This document shows positions 36,272-48,110 of a stretch of DNA of 64,000 bases, in pieces. Where the stretch lies: the NCBI GenBank assembly GCA_034509425.1, contig JAVTVJ010000228.1:1054001-1118000 (forward strand). Direction: 5' to 3'. The stretch's first letter is position 1, and each line of letters starts with the position of its first letter. The notes below the pieces were generated by a model. That model did not search any database. It saw only the letters and a list, made by a program, of their open reading frames with translations, and was not told the DNA's origin. Origin of the DNA: Eopsaltria australis. Taxonomy: Eukaryota; Chordata; Aves; Passeriformes; Petroicidae. A program made the translations under genes and the position numbers.

Positions 36272-37010
36272 CATCACAGAATGGATTGGATTGGAAGGAC
36301 TGTTAAATAGCCTGCCGTGGGCAGGGACACCTTCCCCTACCCCAGCTTGCTCCAAGCCCCATTCAACCTGGTCTTGGACATTGCCAGGGATGCAGGGGCA
36401 GCCACAGCTTCTCTGGGCAACCTGTGCCAGGGCCTCACCACCTTCACAGCCAAGAATTCCTTCCTAATATCTCATCCATCCCTGCCCTCTGGCAGCAGGA
36501 AGCTATTCCCCCTTGTCCTGTCCCTCCATCCCTTGTCCCCAGTCCCTCTCCAGCTCTCCTGGAGCCCCTTTAGGCACTGGAAAGGGCTCTGAGGTCTCCC
36601 TGGAGCCTCCTCTCCTCCAGGTGAACATTCCCAGCTCTCCCAGCCTGGCTCCAGAGCAGAGGGGCTCCAGCTCTTGGAGCATCTCCATGGCTTTCTCTGG
36701 ACTCACTCCAGCAGTTCCACATCCTGTTGATGTTGGATCCCAGGACTGGAGGCAGCTCTGCAGGTGGGGTCTCACCTGAGGGGGCAGAGGGGCAGAACCC
36801 CTCAACCCTCCCCTGCTGCTCATGCTAGGGGGTCAGCCCAGGCTTGGGGGGTTCTGGGTGCACACGGCCGGGGCAGGTCCAACCCTCATCCAGCAACACC
36901 TCTAAGTCCTACTCAGGATTTCTCTTGATCCATTCCCTGCCCAGCTTGTGCTTGGGATTGCCCCAACCTGGGTGCAGGACATTGCTCTGGGGCTTTTTGA
37001 AGCTGCTGCT
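36272..37010 (-). mobile_element. Longest CR1 LINE fragment in the window, about 0.74 kb
   Basis: After the usual 3' segment it extends through GGTCTCACCTGAGGGGGC into a GGGATTGCCCCAACCTGGGT block, which in CR1 lies near the end of the reverse-transcriptase ORF. This is therefore the only copy here that may keep a trace of ORF2. Confidence 0.8.
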
Positions 37011-38192
37011 TTTCTCTCTGCCAGCCTGTGGGATGCTCCCTCCACCACCTCCCAAGCCAGCCCCGTGCTCTGCAGCATTCCAAGCCCTCGGGAAGTGGAT
37101 CCAGGCTCTCCTCCCCAGAGCAAAGCCAGCAGAGGGAGCAAACACTGTGGGTTTGCAGGGAAAGCCTGGGTGGTTTCTCACTGTGGTTGTTGTATTTTGA
37201 ATCTAGAGGTTATCTCATGGGAGTTTGCATTAGTTATTTGCAAAGGCCCAGGTTAGGACCAAAGCCAGCCTGCATATTTTCTTGGAAAATGACATGTCGG
37301 TCTCACTAGTACCCACCCTGCAATGGCAGCATTGAAATCAAACCCAAATCTGGACCTCAGGAACAAACCTCTTCCAGTTTCAAGCTCAGGATCCCACATC
37401 TTCTGTATGTTAATTTTGGATTCCTGTGCCCTCAACATTCCCAGAATTAGGCCCACGTTTGTCACAGCAAACAGGAGAGGTCTCACCCACCCCAGCTCAC
37501 ACTGTTTGTCACAGACACCTGGTCCCAGCCTGGCTTTGACAAAGTGGGATGTCTCACACTGTCCCCAGCCCTACCAGAACCCTCTCTCTACCAGCCTGAC
37601 CTGCAACATTCCCCACAAACTGCTCCTCTACTTCCTAATTCCTTCCAGAGGAGACATCTCCCTTTGTGTGGGAATGCTGCATGCTGTGCTCTTCCCAAGC
37701 CATCCCTGCTTTACTACAGGCACCACAAAGCACCAGCTGGGACATCACAAGCTGCTGTTGTAAATAAAACCACGTTCACCAGAGAAATGAGCCGGGGACG
37801 TTTTGGTTTCAAGCTTTGCTGTGCCTGTTCACTCCCACACTAATTTGCATAGTGGGGTGATTCACAGGGAGCCTCTTCCTGGCTCCCAGGGACTGCTCTC
37901 CAGGGAATGAGTAGCGCCCTGGCTCCAACAGCACATTATTTATCAGGTTTGGGTTTTTCTGTTAAATACTCAGTGAACAACAGTCAGCAAGTGAGCAATG
38001 TGGGGATGAGGGGCTAGGCACAGGAGTGATACAGAGCTCAAACATCACCTGCCTTTGCAATTACCTCCCTCAGGCTGTCACTGCCACTCTGCTCTGGGAG
38101 CTGAGGCAATCTGTGTGGAGGTTCAGGATGACTCTCATCGCTCCACCTCCTCACCAAGCACAGTTGACCTGCCTCTCACATGGTCATTTTTT

Positions 38193-38372
38193 CAACCCAG
38201 AGAAGCTGTGGCTGCCCCTGGATTCCTGGAAGTGTTCAAGGCCACATTGGACAGGGCTTGGAGCAGCCTGGGATAGTGGAAGGTGTCCCTGCCCATGGCA
38301 CGGGGTGGGATGAGATAGTTTTTAGGGCTCCTTCCAAACTGAACCATCCTGGGATTCTATGATTCTATTTTT
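38193..38372 (+). mobile_element. CR1 tail
   Basis: It spans CCAGAGAAGCTGTGGCTG to GGGATTCTATGATTC and is followed by an AT-rich stretch. Confidence 0.9.
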
Positions 38373-39165
38373 ATATATTTATGTATTTTTATCACACTCA
38401 ACTACAGGCACAGCCAGGAATCTTCCATCTGTTTGCTGATCCTTTCTGAAATCAGATATGAGAGCCCATGGTCAGTGTCAGAACAGAACCCAACAAAATC
38501 CAGCAGGGAGAGAGTGGGATTTGACTGGCATCAGTGGGATCACGGAAGGGTGAGCATGACCTCACTGTCACCATAAGCTTCCAGCAGAGCTTCCAGCACT
38601 GGCTGCACACAGAAGACAATGGGCTGCACCCAGCAGACTTGGGAGACTTAGGAACGAGACCAAACCATTGGGACAATGGACAGATGGGTTCTACCAAGGT
38701 CCTACTTAGTCTCCAGCTCACCTGCCACCCAAAACCTAGATCAGGATAATCACACCCCATGGACTGGTGCTGCTCTGGGGTGAGGCAGTTTCTGCACTCC
38801 CCAACATCACTGTAGTGACCACCAGGGACAGGAGGCATTTCTGGGTACATCATTATTCACTGGAATAGGAAAACCTGGACAGAGGTACCTGTCAGCTGGT
38901 GCCAGCCCAGGTGCTGTCAGTGACTCCAGTGAGCACCAGGTGTGACCAGGTCTCTGCCACACAGTGAGTTCCTCCTCTCACTGCCTCCCTTCCCAGGCTC
39001 TGCTATCCCAATTCACCTTCTCTCTGTCATCATCGCTTTGTCAGGCAGGGATTTCCTCTGCTCAACTCATCTGTAGAACTCCCAAGACAAACAGAGTCTA
39101 AGTGTTTCCTGCAGGGCACAGACATTTCATATCAGAATCACTGCCTGGAAAAATACCACACACAA

Positions 39166-39190
39166 ATAATAATAATAATTAAAAAATAAA
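39166..39190. repeat. (AAT)n microsatellite
   Basis: Four to five AAT units are followed by an A-rich run (TTAAAAAATAAA). Confidence 0.8.
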
Positions 39191-42100
39191 TCAGTGAGTG
39201 AGAGTACAGAGTAAAACAATTAGTGCAGAGGCAGGGAAGCAATACAACCTTGAGTCATCTACTTGAAACCTCCAGGAACTACAGCGAGCAGAAATGTCAG
39301 GGCAGCTGGGGCAGCACCAGGGATGCCACGGCAATCCAAGGGCTGCTCTCCTCCACCTCCACTGCACAAACCAGGTGACTCTTCTGTGATGCTCAGAGAG
39401 CAGCACATCATTCCGGAGCAGCAGAGGGGTCAGGGTAGAGACCTCAAACCAAGCTGGGTCAGCATGTGGGACGCCGGGCACTGCTGGCTCCTCCTCTTCA
39501 GAGGCAGCAGGACCCGTGCAGTAACATCACAAAGCGAGTGGGCAACACCAGAATGACTGGCCTAGATACAGAGAACTTCAAATTCCCATGGGGAAAAGGG
39601 AAGAGCACAATTCCCTCAGAGCCCTGCTCCAATCTGCACTGACTGTCCCAGCAGCCACCACAGAGAGTGACTCAGCCCTGGTGACCTCTTCTAATTCTTC
39701 ATAAGGTTAATGCTGAGTTTAACAGGATTAATTCTGCCTTTGATGACCACTTTTCCTGGGAAGACAAGGAGATCAGCACATTCTGTAACTCAGTCATGTC
39801 TCTCTTATCCTCCCCCAGCAAGGGACAATGCAGAAGGCATCATCCCTGCTCCTGCTGCCCATCTCAGAAGCCAGCTGGGCACAAAACCAAAACAGTCCCT
39901 TGGCCATCACCGAATAACCCCAAACAACATGCCCAAGGTCTCAGAGCACAGTCTCTGTCGTTGTCTCTGTCACAGCTGGAGTGACTGGGACAAGGCATAG
40001 GATCCGAGTGAGAGACAGATGTCAAAAGCAATCAGCTGCTCCCCTGTCTCCAAGGCAGGAGTGCTGACAGCACTGCAGACCTTAGAGGAGTTAAAAGGAA
40101 AGGCTTATTAGAAAGAAAACTCGTTCTGACAATCACAAAAATTGGAATTAATTTAAAATTCAAATTATGCAAATTCTAGTAATCTGTACGTGCAGATCCA
40201 TCACACAGCAGAGTGGAACTGCAGACATATGCCACCAGCTACATGGCTGGAGAAATCCCACCCTCCCCAGTGCTCTGAGAGGAAGGCAGGTGTGCCAGCC
40301 TCTGGCAGGCATGGGAACAGCGGCTGCTCCAGGAGAGTGGGGCCAGGCAGGATTCGCAGGTGCTCCCTCTGCACTGAAAGGTGCTTCAGCAGCCCTAGCA
40401 GCATCCAGCATGTCATAGCCAGGGGAGCAGGGAAGCCAGACTCCAGTGTTTTCACATAAATTTTAGCAAATTCTCCCTTGGACAAGCTCAGGTGCCCATG
40501 ACCAGCACAAAGCCTTCGTTAGGCAGCACCTGATCACATGGATGTGAGGTGGCCACATGGCACTGAGTGCATGTGGGCAACAGCTCTGCCCCATCACCAT
40601 CCACCCTGCAGTGGGAAGGTCCCACCCAAAGCATCAAGAGCCTCTCCCCTGTCTCAGCAATTCCAAAAATTCTATTTTTGGGGAAATTTAAAACCAAGCC
40701 AAGCAGCTGCACCACACAGCAAAAGTGGCTCAGACTGTCAGCATGGAAAGAGCAAAGCCAGAAATCGATATTAGAGGCTGGGGAAGTGCAACAGCCCAGA
40801 AAAATGAATGCAGCTTCTTCCTAAAAGATGAGCCACTGTGGTAAGGCAAATTGTGCTCTATCCTGTACGTGCTGTGCCATGCATGAGGAGAGCAGATCCC
40901 ACCTGGCATAAATTCCTCCCCCAGCCAGGTCTGGGCAGAGCCAGTGTCACACAAGGCCAGGGCACAACACAAACCCAGGGAAAGCTGCAACCCCTCCAGC
41001 ACAGAGGTGGAATGTAACTAACCCAGCCTTGGGAGGACACAGAGCCCAGAACTGTTCTTGGAAATAATTTCCTCAGCTTGGCAGGATCTGCACTTTGAAC
41101 TTACAAACCAGGCTCTGGGGCTGTGTTGGGAGTGCTGGTCCTGTACTGACCCAAGCCTCAGCCAAGCGCTGCCAGTTCACCTTCCTCCACACTTCCTGCC
41201 TCTGCTGAAGGGCCCTCTGGAAGCCCTTTCCAAGTAGGATGAGTTTGCTTTTCTCAGCAGGTCTCATAAGGTCAGAGCCCATGGCTGAGTCTACAGCAAC
41301 AACTTTTATCTATTGGAACAAGTCAGAAAAAAACCCACACCCTACAAAAAACCTGCTCTGTTCCTTGACAGACAGTCAGCTCTGTAGGTACACGAAGAAA
41401 AAGGTCCCCAAAAGCTGAGGAAGTCAAAGACCAAATCAAACTGGCCACAGACAGCACAGAGAGGTGCTGGCATGGCACCAAGCAGGGAGGGACAGGGGGC
41501 TGCCCCACAGGAAGGGCAGAACCCAGTTCTCTGCAGACACTGTGCTTAAAACCCAAATGCTTCCACACCTTTTGTGCCCATCTCCACTGCAGCAGGGAGG
41601 CTCTGTGGGAACAGGTCCCACAGAGATACTGGAAAAACACAGCTGAAAGACAACAGTCCCCAACATCTCAGTGCCCTCCTGTCCCTCTTGCTCTCCTGGG
41701 TACAGCTTGGAGCCACAGATCCCAGCAGACAGAAAAAGCAGACAATTCCTTACCCCACAGCAGGGCTGCCTCATCTTAAACGCCTCCAACATCTTTCAGC
41801 TGCTCACCAGGTGCCCCATCCTGCTTGTGCTCGTCTCCATCCCTGAGCTTTCGAGTGCTTCCTGAGCCCAAGGCAGCAGTTCACACAGAGAAGGTTCACT
41901 GGCAGTGCTGGGACTGTGAGCAGCTCCCACAGACTCACGCAGAGCACCCACACGCTGTGAGACCAGAGCTGTCCTCCCAGGGCAAAAGCGGTGGCTACAC
42001 AAGTAGGGAGGGTGAGCCCCCAGACCCACACTGCCCAGCTGTGACACTGCCCAGGCACACCAGGAGAAACCCCCAGTGTGACCCCGGAGGGACCAGCCCT

Positions 42101-42893
42101 TCTGGGGCAGAGGCAGTCTGCAGTGCCAGGGTCCCAGCAGCTGTGTCTGTGCACAGCCTGGGATAGGGTGAGCTATGCTGCCTCAGCCCATTCCCTGCTC
42201 CATTCCCATTGTACCGGCTCTCTCAGTCATTGCCAATCAACACTGAGTGCTTCTCATCACCTCGACACCTGAGCCCTCATTACAACCCTGAGTCAGTAAC
42301 GAGGCAGGGGAAGGATATCCGAGCCCTGGAGTTGGGTGTCTCTGGGAAAGAGAAGAGACAGAGCCCATTAAACATTGATCAGAGGCTCCCCCAGCTGCAG
42401 TGCAGCCCTAACACATCCCTGTTATCCTGCCACCAGGAGCTCCCAAGGGCCAGGAAGGTCTGACCCACCCCACGGACTTGGTGCTGGCTTGTTGTTGCCC
42501 CAGCCCCTCACTGCTGATCCCTGTCAAACCTTTGGGAAGGGGCAGTTCCTCACAGACATGAAGCTGAGGACAGGAAAACTCATTTCCTACTTTCAGCCTT
42601 GTTCCCTGCTTTGGACAGCAATGCCAGAGTCCAGACCCTTGTCCCACACTTCAGCACTGAGCACCAGCTGCCCCAAGCCAGTGGGAACCCGTCGGGAGCC
42701 GAGGGGACGGGACCCCCCAGGAGAGGGACTCTGTCACAGGCAGGGCAAAGTCGAGCTACTGCTGCCATCTGCTCCACAAGCCTCTCTTTCTGTTGTTTTG
42801 CTAATGTTGGGCACAAAAATAGCTCTCCAAGATGTCAGTGTTTTTGGGAAGCCGCGTGTGTGTGAACGTGGGGGGCCGGAGCCCGATACTCAC

Positions 42894-43111
42894 GAATTGC
42901 CGCCGCAGCTTGGTCCTGACGCGCTCGGCCTTGCTCTCGGCCGGGTGCACGGCGTAGCTCAGGGAGCCCAGGTGGTTGTCCACGGACAGGCTCTTCCTCA
43001 TGTAGAAGGAGCGGGTGCGGAAGTAGCTGAACGGAGCATCCTCCACCGCTGTGCCGAGCTGGGGAGCCCTGGGGGGGTCCGAGCAGTCATCCTCCAGCCG
43101 CCAAGCCTCCC
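42894..43111 (-). CDS. Coding exon (218 nt), basophilic phospho-site cluster
   Basis: The acceptor is CATCTCCTTCTCCTCCGCAG (ends at 43,112) and the donor is TTC|GTGAGT (42,893). Phase is 1 to 0. The frame starts GEAWRLEDDCSDPPRAPQLG and later contains FSYFRTRSFYMRKSLSVDN, then ends in a basic stretch (SKAERVRTKLRRQF). R-x-R-S-F and R-K-S-L-S lie within ten residues of each other. Such motifs are typical targets of PKA/Akt/AMPK-type kinases and possible 14-3-3 sites; that role is inferred from motif shape only. The exon is markedly more GC-rich than the flanking introns. A 286-codon plus-strand frame that covers it is its antisense shadow. Codon phase agrees with exons on both sides. Confidence 0.85.
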
Positions 43112-43373
43112 CTGCGGAGGAGAAGGAGATGCCTCCCCATCAGAGCATGACCCAGACATGTCCTACCCCTCGAGCCCAGCTCTGGGGATGCTCAGTGGGC
43201 ATCCTGGACCCCCTCAGGCCATCCCACAGCCATGAGGTACAGATGCTGGGCACTCCCTCCCGTAAATCCCCACATACCCCCTGCCCCAGGCAACAGCCCC
43301 TGCTCCCAACCAGCCCACCCCAGGTACCCACAGTCCCCACCATCCTCCTGGCAGGAATCCGCCAAATACAGCT

Positions 43374-43515
43374 ACAATCATGGGATGCTTTTTGTTGGAA
43401 GGAAGCTTAAAGCTCATCTCGTTCCAACCTCCTGCCATGGGCAGGGACACCTTCCATTTCATCAGGTTGCTCCAAGCCCTGTCCAACCTGGCCTTGAAGT
43501 CTTGCATTGTGAATG
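43374..43515 (-). mobile_element. CR1 fragment, short
   Basis: It contains GTTGGAAGGAAGCTTAAAGC and GGGCAGGGACACCTTCC and lies 260 bp upstream of the exon at 42,894-43,111. Confidence 0.88.
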
Positions 43516-44139
43516 GGAAAAATGAGAAATCACAAGTGTTGCCATCTTCTCCTGCAGACAAAAACCAAAACCATTTATGGCACAGCCAGGAGCAAATCAA
43601 CGACCCCATGAAGGACAGAAGCCAGACCTCCCTTCTCCACCCATCCGTCGCCAGCAGCAACAGGATACAGAAGTGCAGGGCTGAGAGCCCCAGGGACAAA
43701 CCTCACTGGCACTGTGACAGTGGTGGCAGCGGCAGGGGATAGTTGGCACCATGCAGGGCTGGTGATCCCAGGGCAGGACTGGCCACATTTCATTGCAACA
43801 AAAGGGAGCGACAACAAAACAACAGGAGCTGTTTCCAGAATATCACTGCTGGGCTCTTTTCCCTTCGGCTCAGATGCTGTCTGCTTTTTGCTGCCAATCT
43901 CCTCTTTACATCTGGAGCTTGTCCTGCCTCCTCCCCTCAGCCAAAATCACTGCTCAAGCCATGACAAACAATCAATAAAAGCCTCTTCTCAATTATTAAC
44001 GCAAAAGGGCAACTCACGTGACTGTCTTCAGGGGTTCTCCCCCTCCTGCAGCCTCTTACCAAGGCAACATCCCTCACCTCTCATTTCTGAAAAACCCAGC
44101 ACCCTGGAGCATGAACGGGCATGATTCCATTACACCAGG

Positions 44140-44980
44140 GCTGAGGAGCAAAACACTTAAAGCAGATAATGGCCTATAGCTCGCTGGTTCCGTCAGAGAA
44201 GGAATTCAGACGCCCCTTCTGAAAGTGCTAATAGAAGTCAGCACTTCTTCTGGGGAGCAGCAGTCCAACAGGTGAACTCCTGACCACAGGGTGGACAGGG
44301 ACACTCTTCTAGGGCTTGAATTCTCAAGACCAGACGTTGGGCACCACTTATAGCTCGCTGGTTCCTCTGTTCAGCCTGGAGAAGTACGACAGATTCCAGC
44401 TGGCTGTATTTCCAGGAATGCCCCTGTCCCCAGGGTGCTCTGGCAGCGTCTCGGAGACACTGAGCCAGAGAAACTGTGGCCTGCGGTGTGGTGCAGGAAC
44501 GGTCCAGTTTAGCTATCAGCTGAAGATGAATAACGAGAGGGCCCTTGGAGTGCCCTTAATTCTGAGTGGATTTATTGCAGAGTCTTCACACAGAGGAGAG
44601 GCAGGGTCCAAGAGGCCGAGGGGCCCTCAGACACGGCCTTAAGGGTTACCACGTATCACCAATCACCAGGGGGTCTGGGGGAGGATAGGGAAGGTCCAGA
44701 GTTATTTGGTCCTATGGGATGGGGAAGGGAAGGGGCCCAGGAAATAACAGGGAATAGAACAAAGGCTCTTAGGGGGAGGGAGGAGATGACGGACACCAGC
44801 AGTGGCTACTCTGGTTTGTCCTGGGTTAAACCATGGTCACTTCACTTTCCAGGGGTTTCCTATCTCCTTTGAACTTTCTCCACCAGTGATCTTTCTCCTT
44901 TTCTAAGTCTTCTCCCCCTGGGGTCTCTAAGGACACATCCACGGCAGCTACAATGGCCCTAAGCCCCAAATCAGCAGTGC
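44140..44980 (-). mobile_element. LTR-like / endogenous retrovirus remnant
   Basis: On the minus strand the block has an AATAAA signal (plus TTTATT at 44,571-44,576) about 35 bp before a CCAAGGGCCCTCTCG segment. Upstream are a CCAAT-like GATTGG and a GGTTTAACCCAGGACA motif of the kind seen around avian LTRs. A short Glu/Lys-rich open frame (about 44,826 rightwards) ends just before this part. None of it resembles CR1. Limits are guesses; no target-site duplication was confirmed. No intact viral gene is present. Confidence 0.45.
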
Positions 44981-45077
44981 AGTCCAGTTTACCCAGCAAG
45001 GCTGTGGGGTTTACATGGAATATGATGAGACACAGGCAGGACTACAAGCCACCAGAGAAGGAACCACCTACACACAC

Positions 45078-45322
45078 TGCCAGAGGGCAGGATTAGATTG
45101 AATTTTAGGAAGAAATTGTTCCTTGTGAGGGTGGGGAGGCCCTGGCACAGGGTGCCCAGAGAAGCTGTGGCTGCCCCTGGATCCCTGGAAGTGTTCAAAG
45201 GTAGATTGGACAGAGCAGCCTGATCTAGTGGGAGGTGTCTCTGCTCATGGCAGGGGGTGGAACAAGATTATCTTGAAGGTCCCTTCCAAACCAAACCCAA
45301 ACCCAAACTATTTCATGGAAGA
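45078..45322 (+). mobile_element. CR1 fragment
   Basis: It runs from CTGCCAGAGGGCAGG to a tail with a small AACCCAAACCC duplication. It abuts the LTR-like block to its left. Confidence 0.88.
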
Positions 45323-46127
45323 GGCAACCTAGAGCACAGCACTCTGAGCATAGAGTAGATTTTTCCTCCCCTACTTTTAATTTAATAAGCTGCTGCTGCT
45401 CCTTTCCAAATGTCACCTCACACAACACAGGAACTGCTGTTTGAAAGCTGTGATTATTCCATGCACAAACACGTCAATCGGAGGCAGATCCAGACTGCCA
45501 CTGTGAGATAGCATCACTCTGGGAGCGCAGCAGGGAACACTGCCACAGGAGACACAGGGGACACAGGGAAATTGCACATGGAAGGAGGAACCCGCCCCCA
45601 TGCTCACCTGAGCTGGCCCAGCCACTGTCTGTGCCACCCTGTGTCCTCAAGACTGTCCCTTCTGAGCTCCACAGCTCACCCAGACACAGCCCCCAGTGTC
45701 CTGAGCAAGGGAGGGCCAAGGCCATGTGCTGAACGATGGAAAGGATCCACCTGCTGTACTCACACCTCTGTGCAGGACACCTCACCCAAGGATGAGGAGT
45801 TGGGTTCTAAATCCTACAGAGCACCTGGGCCACATCTGGTCTCACTGATCCTGGTTCCCCAAGGATTTTGCTGCTTTTGGTCTCACCTCTCGTCTACAGG
45901 GGCTGCATTCTCCACGAGCTGGACCAGAGGCAGATACTCCCCGGCCTGCCCAAGGGGTGATCCTCACCAAACTGGGTCCTTCCCCCCTGTGCACAGGGAG
46001 CCACCACAGGACTTTGTCTACCCCAAAAAACTTTTCTACCTACCCAAGGAGTTTGTCCTGATTGTACCAAACAAGCAAATCAATGATCAACCCCAGAAAA
46101 GTCAGAAGGGGAAGATCAAGAAGTCAG

Positions 46128-46275
46128 ATAATCATAGACTGGTTTGGGTTGGAAGGGAAGTAAAAGCTGCCACAGGCAGAGATGTCACTCACTAGATCAG
46201 GTTGCTCAGGGTCCCATCCAACCTGGAGAGGAAATGCCAGGGACAGGAGCAAGCCCATAGACTGGAGGCCAACAA
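46128..46275 (-). mobile_element. CR1 fragment, short and diverged
   Basis: AATCATAGACTGGTTTGGG and a degenerate core (GCCACAGGCAGAGATG) mark an old copy. Confidence 0.8.
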
Positions 46276-47889
46276 TCCTCCTGCTCTTGTGTCCTGGAGC
46301 TGCTCACCCCTCTGCCACTCAGAGCTGTGCCCTCAACATCAGCACCTCTGGAAGATCTTCTGACCATCTCCTTGAGCTTGACGATAACAATTCCTGCAAA
46401 CCCTTTCTTCTTTCTGAATTTGAAGTGTTGGGGAGGGCACACATCAAAGGATGGAGGGGACAGCAAGGACAGAGACCCGGTGCCTCTCCAGTACATCCTC
46501 TGCAGGTAGAAGAAAAATTAATTCCAGAGTCCTGGTCTAAGCTCAAATCCAGCTGCTTCCTTTTGGCTTCTTTCTATTCCTCCCATGGGCACAAATCCCA
46601 ATAAACTCACCCCAACCATGCTACAAGTTAGCTTCTTCCCAGCTCCACACCAGGACATGGAGACAGTTCCTGAAGAACTCTGCAAGTTGCCTGACAGACA
46701 GGGGAGAGTGGAAGCAGGGAAGTGCTCCAGATTGATCTGCTCCTTCCAGGTGCAAGAGGAGGGAACTGCAAGGGACTAGGCATGTAAACCATGCACTGAC
46801 TTTCTGTGCAGGCTGCAGCTGAGGGCTGCAGGTGGTCAAAGGCTGAGAAGAAGCCCCTGACTGCTGTGGAAGGAAGAGGAGAGAGAGCAAAGGAGAGCTT
46901 TTTCTCAGCTCCACTCCTAAATCTTCACAGGGGAAGAGGGATGAGAAGCGACAGGCAGCTCATTGCTCTGTGCCACCAGCACATGTGAGACCTCCTGGCA
47001 GACTGCAGTGTGACACCCAAGGGATAATGGCTTGGACAAGGCAGACACTGTCCCTGTTCAAACAAGCCCCATTTGTGCTTGTCTTCCCCTCTCTGCATTC
47101 CGGGCCATAAGGATTGTAGCCATAAGGACTTGGGATTAATCCTGGAGCACCCCAGGCAAGGGGTTCAAGGATATAGGATGGAGAGGAAGAGCTCATAGCC
47201 TGTCCCAGCTGACCACACCAGCACTGTCATGGGTGACCTGCAGGGGAAAAACAAAACCAGACCAGCAGGAAACCCAGATCTGCTGATCAGCTCGGCCATT
47301 TCCTGAACTCATGGAATGAGGTGCAAAGTTCTTTTGAGGGAAAAGAAGGGGTCTGGGAGGTTCAGCAGCCACAGGCTCAGCTCTTCTGCCCATCTTCAGG
47401 GCCCCAGTTTCCCACTAGCACCTTGGTGTCCTCACAAGGACCTACAGAGGAGCTGTGGTGCCACAGTAGGACAATCTCCTGTGACCTCCTGTCAAGTGCC
47501 AGGGCACATCCCTCCTCCAATGCTACCACACTGGAACCATGGGACACAAAGGAAAAGGCTGAGGAACACGTCACAGTGATCAGATGAGGATGTCACATCT
47601 CATCCACGCCAAAGAGAATCACTTCTGTCATGTTGCTTGGTGATTCTTCTGCTCATGGCCCCCAAAACAGCAGCGAGCCAGAGTGCAGTTCCTCCACAGA
47701 GAGCCGTGAACTCTCTCTGAAGATGAGCTCATCACCTCTCCTGAGGACAGCCCTGCTCCTGCCACGTCCCTGTGCATGAGCCTCTTCCTGAGCTGGTTCT
47801 GGTCATGTGTCCCCCCACCTTGAATGAGGAGTGGTGGTACCTGCTCACAGCAAATTCACCACTGCTTTAAGGAAAGTACCTTATCCAAG

Positions 47890-48110
47890 AATGATGGAAT
47901 GGTTTGGGTGGGAAAGGACCACAAAGTTCATCTCATTCCACCCCCTGCCATGGACAGGGACACATTCCACTATCCCAGGCTGCTCCAAGCCTGTCCAGCC
48001 TGGCCTTGGACACTTCCAGGAATCCAGGGGCAGCCACAGCTGCTCTGGGCAACCTGTTCCAACTTCTCTCCCTCCTGACACCCAGCAGCCCAGCTCTTAT
48101 TCCTAAATCC
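47890..48110 (-). mobile_element. CR1 fragment
   Basis: It carries GAATGGTTTGGGTGGGAAAGG and the CCATGGACAGGGACAC core, fading at CTCCCTCCTGACACCCAG. Confidence 0.88.

Larger units (their letters stand above)
19328..42893 (-). other. Long intron, about 23.6 kb
   Basis: This is the largest gap between confirmed exons. It carries CR1 copies near 19.8, 21.0, 24.0, 26.5, 27.5, 28.7, 31.4, 34.4, 36.3 and 38.2 kb, and a short GC-rich minisatellite at 22.2 kb. Small simple repeats lie at 20.8 and 39.2 kb, and a purine-rich tract at about 25.91-26.02 kb. Several exon-like islands on the minus strand (25.4, 25.9, 31.2, 38.7, 41.2 kb) are discussed as findings. The confirmed exons on both sides join in phase 0 without any of them. 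Confidence 0.55.

Noticed and set aside
42375..43235. 286-codon plus-strand open frame, the longest in the window
   Set aside because: It runs antisense over the GC-rich exon at 42,894-43,111, whose minus-strand splice sites and phase agree with neighbours. The plus frame has no recognisable content.
45572..46195. 207-codon plus frame
   Set aside because: Its end runs into a CR1 copy, it has no motif, and the gene lies on the other strand.
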